The notes beneath the pieces were generated by a model. It ran no database searches. It was not told the DNA's origin and saw only the letters and a program-made list of their open reading frames with translations. Shown one piece after another: positions 59,161 to 64,000 of a DNA stretch of 64,000 nucleotides. Source of the DNA: Prado023 sp963788325 (GTDB lineage: Bacteria; Actinomycetota; Actinomycetes; S36-B12; CAIYMF01); assembly GCA_963788325.1 (NCBI GenBank), contig CAWBGJ010000014.1, positions 1 to 64,000 of the forward strand, read 5' to 3'. Position 1 is the first letter of the stretch. Each line of letters opens with the position of its first letter. The position numbers were made by a program, and so were the translations under genes.

Positions 59161-59898
59161 TTACTTCAGTGAATCGCGGTGCCCGAGCAGCGCGCTGCCC
59201 AGGCGGACATGTGTCGCCCCGGCGGCCACAGCGGCCTCGAGGTCCCCAGACATCCCGGCCGAGCGCATCTGCGCCTGCGGGTGTCCGCTCATCAATCGGT
59301 CGTGCACCGAGGCCAACCGCTCGAACGCCGGCCTCGGGTCGGCACCCAGGGGTGCCACTGCCATGATCCCCAGCAGGTCCAGGTGCGCCGAGCCCGCCAC
59401 CAGGTCCGCCAACTCCCACACATCCTCGGGTCGGGCGCCGCCCCGAGGTCCGATTCCGTCGGCCTGCGCCCCCTGCGGGACTTCCCCGGGCTCGGTCAGG
59501 TCGACCTGCACGCAGATCCCCAGCCGCCGCCCCGCAGCCTGCGCGCCGCGATCCAGGGCTCCGACCAACGGGGCCCTGTCCACGGACTGCACCACGTCGG
59601 CGTAGCGAGCCACCGACCCCGACTTCTTGCGCTGGAGCTGGCCGACGAAGTGCCAGCGCACCGGCAGGCCGGCGCACTGTTCGACCTTCGCACGGGCCTC
59701 CTGGTCACGGTTCTCGCCCATGTCGGTGATCCCCAACTCGGCCAGGAGCACGACATCGGAGGCTGGCCAGGTCTTGGTGATGGCCACGATCGTGACCTCG
59801 CCGGGGTCCCGGCCTGAGGCGACGCACGCATCGGCGATCCGTGCGCGCGCCACCGCGAGGTTGGCCGCCAACTGCTCGCGACGCACATGATCGGTCAT
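59161..59898 (-). CDS. YggS-family PLP-homeostasis protein
   Basis: This 245-residue PLP-binding protein has an alanine-racemase-like barrel. The PLP lysine is in VTIVAITKTWPASDVVLLAE; DMGENRDQEARAKVEQC and RWHFVGQLQRKKSGSVARYA are further signatures, and AGATHVRLGSALLGHRDSLK ends the protein. It carries and balances pyridoxal phosphate in the cytosol. Its start overlaps the stop of pgeF by four bases. Confidence 0.93.
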   Translation of the reverse strand: MTDHVRREQLAANLAVARARIADACVASGRDPGEVTIVAITKTWPASDVVLLAELGITDMGENRDQEARAKVEQCAGLPVRWHFVGQLQRKKSGSVARYADVVQSVDRAPLVGALDRGAQAAGRRLGICVQVDLTEPGEVPQGAQADGIGPRGGARPEDVWELADLVAGSAHLDLLGIMAVAPLGADPRPAFERLASVHDRLMSGHPQAQMRSAGMSGDLEAAVAAGATHVRLGSALLGHRDSLK

Positions 59899-60665
59899 GC
59901 TGCCGCCACGATCGCCACGGCCCCGGCCTGCCGCCCGGTCCGGCCGTCACGCCGGAAGGAGTAGAGCCCCGAGTCCTCGGCGGTGCAGCCACCCACCATC
60001 TGACTGCTGATCCCCAACTCGGTGAGCCGGGCAACCAGGCCCGCCCGCAGGTCCAGCGCGGGTTGGCCATCGTGGGCGGTGGCCATGGCGGCTGGGCAGG
60101 CCTCCGACACCTGATCCGCACGGTCCTGCGGGACCGCGTAGCAGGCGCCGCAGATCGCCGGCCCGAGGACGGCCTCGGTATCCACCGTGTGTGCCCCCAG
60201 CTCCGCCATGGCCGAAGCAGCGGCCCCGACGACGTCGAGCACCACCCCCCGCCACCCGGAATGGACTGCCGCGACCACCCCGGCCTCCGGGTCGATGAGG
60301 ATCACCGGCACGCAATCGGCACCCAGGGCCACCACACCGATCCCCACATGGTCGGTGACCAGCGCGTCGACGGCCTGGACCTCGGCGCCCGGGTGGACGC
60401 CGGTGGCCCCCGTGACACGGGCCACCCCCCGACCGTGGTCGGGGTGCATGAACGTCATCGACGCCGCCGGCACGCCCAGAGCCTGGGCAAGTGCGCTCCG
60501 GTTGGCCACGACGGCGCTGGGATCGTCACCGACGTGCGAGCCCAGGTTCGCCGAGGCGTACGGCGAGCGGCTCGACCCACCGCTGGCCGCACTTCCCCGG
60601 CCGGTGAACAGGACCCGCGCCTCGACCCCGCCGGCAAGGGCGAAGTCGAGGCGGTGGCTGATCAT
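59895..60665 (-). CDS. pgeF: PgeF/YfiH-type purine nucleoside phosphorylase/laccase-domain protein
   Basis: This 256-residue protein belongs to the multicopper polyphenol oxidase/YfiH (DUF152) family. The metal-binding His-Cys-His set is in MTFMHPDHGRGVARVTG, VALGADCVPVILIDPEAGVV and AAVHSGWRGVVLDVVGAAAS. The sequences LGPAICGACYAVPQDRADQV and GGCTAEDSGLYSFRRDGRTG complete the fold. In bacteria it is linked to peptidoglycan-precursor fidelity and purine nucleoside cleavage (family knowledge). It directly follows ftsZ, its conserved place. Confidence 0.92.
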   Translation of the reverse strand: MISHRLDFALAGGVEARVLFTGRGSAASGGSSRSPYASANLGSHVGDDPSAVVANRSALAQALGVPAASMTFMHPDHGRGVARVTGATGVHPGAEVQAVDALVTDHVGIGVVALGADCVPVILIDPEAGVVAAVHSGWRGVVLDVVGAAASAMAELGAHTVDTEAVLGPAICGACYAVPQDRADQVSEACPAAMATAHDGQPALDLRAGLVARLTELGISSQMVGGCTAEDSGLYSFRRDGRTGRQAGAVAIVAAA

Positions 60666-60693
60666 GGGTTCTGTTGCTCCTGAAAGCCTGGTA

Positions 60694-61872
60694 CTACTTC
60701 AGGAAATCCGGGACGTCGAGGTCATCAGGCTCGTCGAAGCTGATGGTCCGGGGCTGGCGCAGGTCCACCCCCGGCTTCTCCGAACCCACCAGGCCGGGAG
60801 GCAGCACGACGCCGGAATGCGCACCCACGCCTGCCATCACGGGAGCCTCCTTCGAGGCACCGGCCTCGGCAGGAGCCTCGTCGACCACCCGGCGACCAGC
60901 GACGGCTTCACGACGTGCCGGCGGGTGTCCGCCGTCGAATCCTGCCGCGATGACCGTCACGCGGACCTCGTCGCCGAGGGTGTCGTCGATGACGGCACCG
61001 AAGATGATGTTCGCGTCCGGGTGCGCGGCCTCGGCGATCAGCCGGGCCGACTCGTTGATCTCGAACAGCCCGAGGTCCGAACCGCCCGCGATGGACATCA
61101 GCACGCCGTGGGCCCCATCGATGCTGGCCTCGAGCAGCGGGCTTGCGATGGCAGCCTGAGCAGCGCCCACGGCCCGATCATCGCCACGCGCGGAGCCGAT
61201 GCCCATGAGGGCTGAACCCGCACCGGACATGACCGACTTGACGTCGGCGAAGTCGAGGTTGATCAGGCCCGGGGTGGTGATCAGGTCGGTGATGCCCGAC
61301 ACACCCTGCAGCAGGACCTGGTCGGCCTGGCGGAACGCGTCGATCATGGAGATCGACCGGTCGGCCAGCGACAGCAGGCGGTCGTTGGGGATCACGATGA
61401 GGGTGTCGACCTCGGAGCGCAGGCCATCGATGCCGTTGTCGGCCTGGCCGCTGCGCCGGCGTCCCTCGAAGCCGAACGGCCGCGTCACGACGCCGATGGT
61501 CAGCGCGCCCAACGACTTGGCGATCTTGGCCACCACGGGGGCGCCGCCGGTGCCGGTGCCGCCACCCTCGCCTGCGGTCACGAAGACCATGTCCGCACCC
61601 TTGAGGACCTCTTCGATCTCCTCGGCGTGGTCCTCGGCGGCACGCCGACCGACCTCCGGGTCAGCGCCGGCGCCCAGGCCGCGGGTGAGCTCGCGACCGA
61701 TGTCGAGCTTCACGTCGGCGTCGCTCATCAGCAGCGCCTGCGCATCGGTGTTGATGGCGATGAACTCCACGCCCTTGAGGCCGACCTCGATCATCCGGTT
61801 CACGGCGTTCACGCCGCCACCGCCGATCCCGACGACCTTGATCACTGCCAGGTAGTTCTGGGGGGCTGCCAC
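60694..61872 (-). CDS. ftsZ: Cell division protein FtsZ
   Basis: This 392-residue tubulin-like GTPase starts with GTG after GAGGAG. VVGIGGGGVNAVNRMIEVGL opens the nucleotide fold, GEGGGTGTGGAPVVAKIAKS is the tubulin signature, and GLINLDFADVKSVMSGAGSA includes the T7-loop catalytic Asp. The C-terminal tail PDDLDVPDFLK is the short peptide that binds SepF. FtsZ forms the Z ring. It is transcribed from a long upstream region (61873-62333) that contains paired inverted repeats. Confidence 0.98.
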   Translation of the reverse strand: MAAPQNYLAVIKVVGIGGGGVNAVNRMIEVGLKGVEFIAINTDAQALLMSDADVKLDIGRELTRGLGAGADPEVGRRAAEDHAEEIEEVLKGADMVFVTAGEGGGTGTGGAPVVAKIAKSLGALTIGVVTRPFGFEGRRRSGQADNGIDGLRSEVDTLIVIPNDRLLSLADRSISMIDAFRQADQVLLQGVSGITDLITTPGLINLDFADVKSVMSGAGSALMGIGSARGDDRAVGAAQAAIASPLLEASIDGAHGVLMSIAGGSDLGLFEINESARLIAEAAHPDANIIFGAVIDDTLGDEVRVTVIAAGFDGGHPPARREAVAGRRVVDEAPAEAGASKEAPVMAGVGAHSGVVLPPGLVGSEKPGVDLRQPRTISFDEPDDLDVPDFLK

Positions 61873-62333
61873 GTCACGCTCTCCTCATTCATCGTTGCTG
61901 CAAAGGGTTGGGGTCTGACTGTGCGGCGAGGGGTTGAGCCACACCGCGGGGGCTTGCACCTTCGGTCTCTGGTTACTCTCACCCTCAACCTGAGGCTTAG
62001 AGTTATGTCAACCTGTGGTTGGAATGGAACCTAGGTGCCGCACGGCCTGCAGACAAGCACCCCCGCAGACCTCGGCGTGTCGCCGGGATCTCCACTCCGA
62101 TCGGCACCGCGGGTGCCGGGCCCAGGGCACGCCGAACGCTGCCTGGGGACGGCCTGGGGATGGGCTGGGGAGAACTCGGGGACAGGTTGGGGACGCGGCG
62201 ACCCCGGCCCATGTGGACGACCTGGTCCACAGGTGACGGGGCCCTGTGCATGGCCACGCGAACGCCGGCCGTCACGCACCGTCGTGACGCCGCCTGCACC
62301 CGTGCGCGTGTTCGCTATTGGCGAACACGCCGA
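61873..62333 (-). promoter_or_regulatory. ftsQ-ftsZ intergenic region with nested inverted repeats and promoter-like box
   Basis: This 461-bp spacer has no supported gene. On the minus strand a perfect TTGACA box lies at 62011-62006. Just downstream are an outer near-perfect inverted repeat (TAACTCT / AGAGTAA, 62005-61999 and 61979-61973) and an inner one (CCTCAGGTTGAGG, 61995-61983). They overlap the spot where a -10 would fall. This looks like an ftsZ promoter combined with an operator or an mRNA hairpin. G-rich near-repeats (TGGGGA/CGGGGA) occur at about 62145-62195. Confidence 0.5.
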
Positions 62334-63206
62334 TCAGCCCTCGGTCTCCGACTCGGGGTCCGTCGAGCCCGACGTGGTCGGGAGCAGTGGCGCGCTGACG
62401 TCGTACTTCGTGGCCCCGACGGCGGTGAGCCCGGCCAGGACCTGGGCCTTCAGGTCGGAGTTCTCGACCCCTCCCCATCGGACAGCGGCACCGTCGCGCA
62501 GGACAAGGGTGACGTCATCGCGGCTCTTCGCTGTGACCCGGACCACCTGATCGCGCAGGTCCTCCGGGAGCGCGACCAGCACGTCGCGGCCGATCTCGCG
62601 CTGGGCATCGGTCGTGGCCTTGAGCACCGGCACCCCTTTGGCGCGGGCGACCCGGTCGTAGAGCACGCCCTGTGCGTCCATCAGTAAGTACCCCTTGCCG
62701 GCATCCACAGCTGCGAAGGGGGTGCGCGCAGTGACCACGAGATTGATCGTGTGGGGCAGGGAGCGCTCCACGGCCACGTCGGCGACGGCCGGCAGCTCGG
62801 TCATGATCCCGATCCGGACCTGTTCGGCGTCCACCGAGGGCACGTGGTCACTGGCCGAGATCCCTGAGGCCAACCGGATCGACTCCGCGGTGATCCCCCG
62901 CGGCGCCTGCACCGTCACGTGCTCCACCACGGTCACCGGCGAATGCCAGCCCAGCCACCACAGGCCACCGAGGCCCACGGCCCCTGCGATCAGCAGGCGT
63001 CGGCGCCGTCTGGGATGCGGGCGCCTGGCGGTGTGCCCGGCAGGGGCACCGCGCGTAGGGTCCGGCCCCTCGTCCTGGTGCCCGGGCTGCGCGCCAGGCT
63101 CCGCACCTGCCTGCTCCACTCCCCCGCCGTCGCTCGCGCCGGCGCCCGGATCCCCGCCCGCGGCCAGGTCCCGTCCGTCGAGCACCTCGGTCTCCTGCTC
63201 GGTCAT
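62334..63206 (-). CDS. ftsQ: Cell division protein FtsQ
   Basis: This 290-residue bitopic membrane protein has a long Pro/Gly/Asp-rich cytosolic N-terminus (about 1-68), one span (RLLIAGAVGLGGLWWLGW), then a POTRA domain (TVVEHVTVQAPRGITAESIR, LASGISASDHVPSVDAEQVR) and the beta domain (FAAVDAGKGYLLMDAQGVLY; VTLVLRDGAAVRWGGVENSD). It links FtsZ-ring assembly to septal wall synthesis. Its start overlaps the murC stop by four bases. Confidence 0.93.
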   Translation of the reverse strand: MTEQETEVLDGRDLAAGGDPGAGASDGGGVEQAGAEPGAQPGHQDEGPDPTRGAPAGHTARRPHPRRRRRLLIAGAVGLGGLWWLGWHSPVTVVEHVTVQAPRGITAESIRLASGISASDHVPSVDAEQVRIGIMTELPAVADVAVERSLPHTINLVVTARTPFAAVDAGKGYLLMDAQGVLYDRVARAKGVPVLKATTDAQREIGRDVLVALPEDLRDQVVRVTAKSRDDVTLVLRDGAAVRWGGVENSDLKAQVLAGLTAVGATKYDVSAPLLPTTSGSTDPESETEG

Positions 63207-64000
63207 GGCTGGCCTCCCTGGCGTCGGGCGAGCAGGGTGAGCACCTCAGGGCCGAGCATCACGATGTCGCCGGCCCCCAGGGTCATGACGATGTCACCGG
63301 GCTGGGCGCGGTCTGCGAGATGGCCGGCGACCGCCGACCACGAGGGCTCGAACACCACGCGGTCGGGCGGCAGTGGCACATGGCTGGCCATCGACTGCCC
63401 GCTGGCTCCCGGGATCGGCTCCTCCCCCGGGGCGAAGACCTCCAGAACCACGACATGGTCGGCCAGGCCCAGCGCGGCCCCGAACTCCTCGACGAACATC
63501 GCGGTGCGGTAGTAGTGGTGCGCCTGGAAGGCGACCACCAGGTTGCCCGCACCGACGACCTCGCGCGCGGCGCGCAGCGTGGCCTCGATCTCGGTCGGGT
63601 GGTGGGCGTAGTCATCGAAGACCCGGATACCGCCGGCCTCGCCCTTGAAGTCGAACCGCCTGCGGGTTCCGGTGAACTGACCCAGCCCCTCGAGCACGTC
63701 TGCAGCCGGCTGGCCCAGACCGAGCGCGGTGACCAGTGCCGCGGTGGCATTGAGCACGTTGTGGCTGCCATGGACCTGCAGGTCCAGCCGACCCACCGGC
63801 TCGCCTGCGTGTGTGACCAGCGCACCGGAGCCGGACGACCCGGCGCGCAGCTCGCTCACGACGTAGTCGGCCTGCGGGTCACAGCCGTAGGTGCGCACGT
63901 CCACCCCGGGGCCGCGCACGGTCCGGACCATCCGCATCGCGCCCGGATCGTCGGCACAGGCCACCACGAAACCACCCACGGCCGCGATCCCCGTCGCGAA
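63203..64000 (-). CDS. murC: UDP-N-acetylmuramate-L-alanine ligase, C-terminal part (runs off right edge)
   Basis: About 265 C-terminal residues are present, and the frame continues past the window end. The central/C-terminal ligase domains show LDLQVHGSHNVLNATAALVT, the signature IRVFDDYAHHPTEIEATLRA, AFQAHHYYRTAMFVEEFGAA and LEVFAPGEEPIPGASGQS. MurC adds L-Ala to UDP-MurNAc, the first amino acid of the peptidoglycan stem. It overlaps ftsQ, as expected for a division and cell-wall operon. Confidence 0.95.
   Translation of the reverse strand, partial: FATGIAAVGGFVVACADDPGAMRMVRTVRGPGVDVRTYGCDPQADYVVSELRAGSSGSGALVTHAGEPVGRLDLQVHGSHNVLNATAALVTALGLGQPAADVLEGLGQFTGTRRRFDFKGEAGGIRVFDDYAHHPTEIEATLRAAREVVGAGNLVVAFQAHHYYRTAMFVEEFGAALGLADHVVVLEVFAPGEEPIPGASGQSMASHVPLPPDRVVFEPSWSAVAGHLADRAQPGDIVMTLGAGDIVMLGPEVLTLLARRQGGQP

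Overview
The window is a very high-G+C chromosome segment from an actinobacterium (Actinomycetota). The best evidence is the right-hand division cluster murC-ftsQ-ftsZ-pgeF-yggS-sepF-yggT-divIVA, in the order typical of actinobacteria, together with a long 'type 2' isoleucyl-tRNA synthetase and a full Mrp antiporter operon. I cannot name the genus from sequence alone.

Layout. (1) 1-12.2 kb, almost all on the minus strand: two related small integrative elements arranged head to tail. Element A runs off the left edge and ends with a tyrosine integrase (1297-2622). At 2.7-3.05 kb there is a 3' fragment of a proline tRNA gene flanked on both sides by TTTCACCTTCG-type repeats, which looks like an attP-like junction. 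Element B (about 3.1-12.2 kb) has a second tyrosine integrase, an XRE regulator, an AlpA-like protein, a primase-polymerase/helicase next to an iteron cluster, a small terminase subunit and an HK97-type major capsid protein. It shows no portal, large terminase or tail genes. This is the gene content of a capsid-bearing phage satellite or phiRv1-like mini-prophage. Many of its genes are split by frameshifts. (2) 12.2-27.1 kb: a block of large, signal-less, toxin-like proteins. These are an HBL/ClyA-like alpha-helical pore-forming pair, a CHAP/NlpC-like hydrolase, an eCIS-core (DUF4157) protein with tectonin repeats, a 1177-residue glycine-rich/coiled-coil protein with a Tc-toxin-like C-terminus, a mini tail-collar protein and a beta-propeller/M6-like zinc metalloprotease. 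No contractile sheath or baseplate genes are in the window. (3) 27.1-30.7 kb: a compact, translationally coupled operon for a thiazole/oxazole-modified peptide: a 112-residue precursor with 12 cysteines in its C-terminal half, a fused ThiF-YcaO cyclodehydratase and a SagB-type dehydrogenase. (4) 31-45 kb: mixed accessory metabolism, including a UGT-type glycosyltransferase, two VOC proteins, a GNAT acetyltransferase, a choloylglycine-hydrolase-family amidase, a TMEM175-like channel, an M6 protease with a peptidoglycan-binding tail, a thioesterase, a ferredoxin-reductase-like flavoprotein and an Nramp transporter. (5) 45.5-64 kb: core genome: ileS, a DUF2786 metallohydrolase-like protein, mrpA(B)CDEFG, a CaCA antiporter and the division cluster.

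The most novel material is the cysteine-rich azole peptide operon, then the toxin-like island and the tandem capsid-bearing satellites. Caution: single-base frameshifts are common in the left 14 kb, and one also hits divIVA, which is normally essential in actinobacteria. Some of them may therefore be sequence errors rather than real decay.
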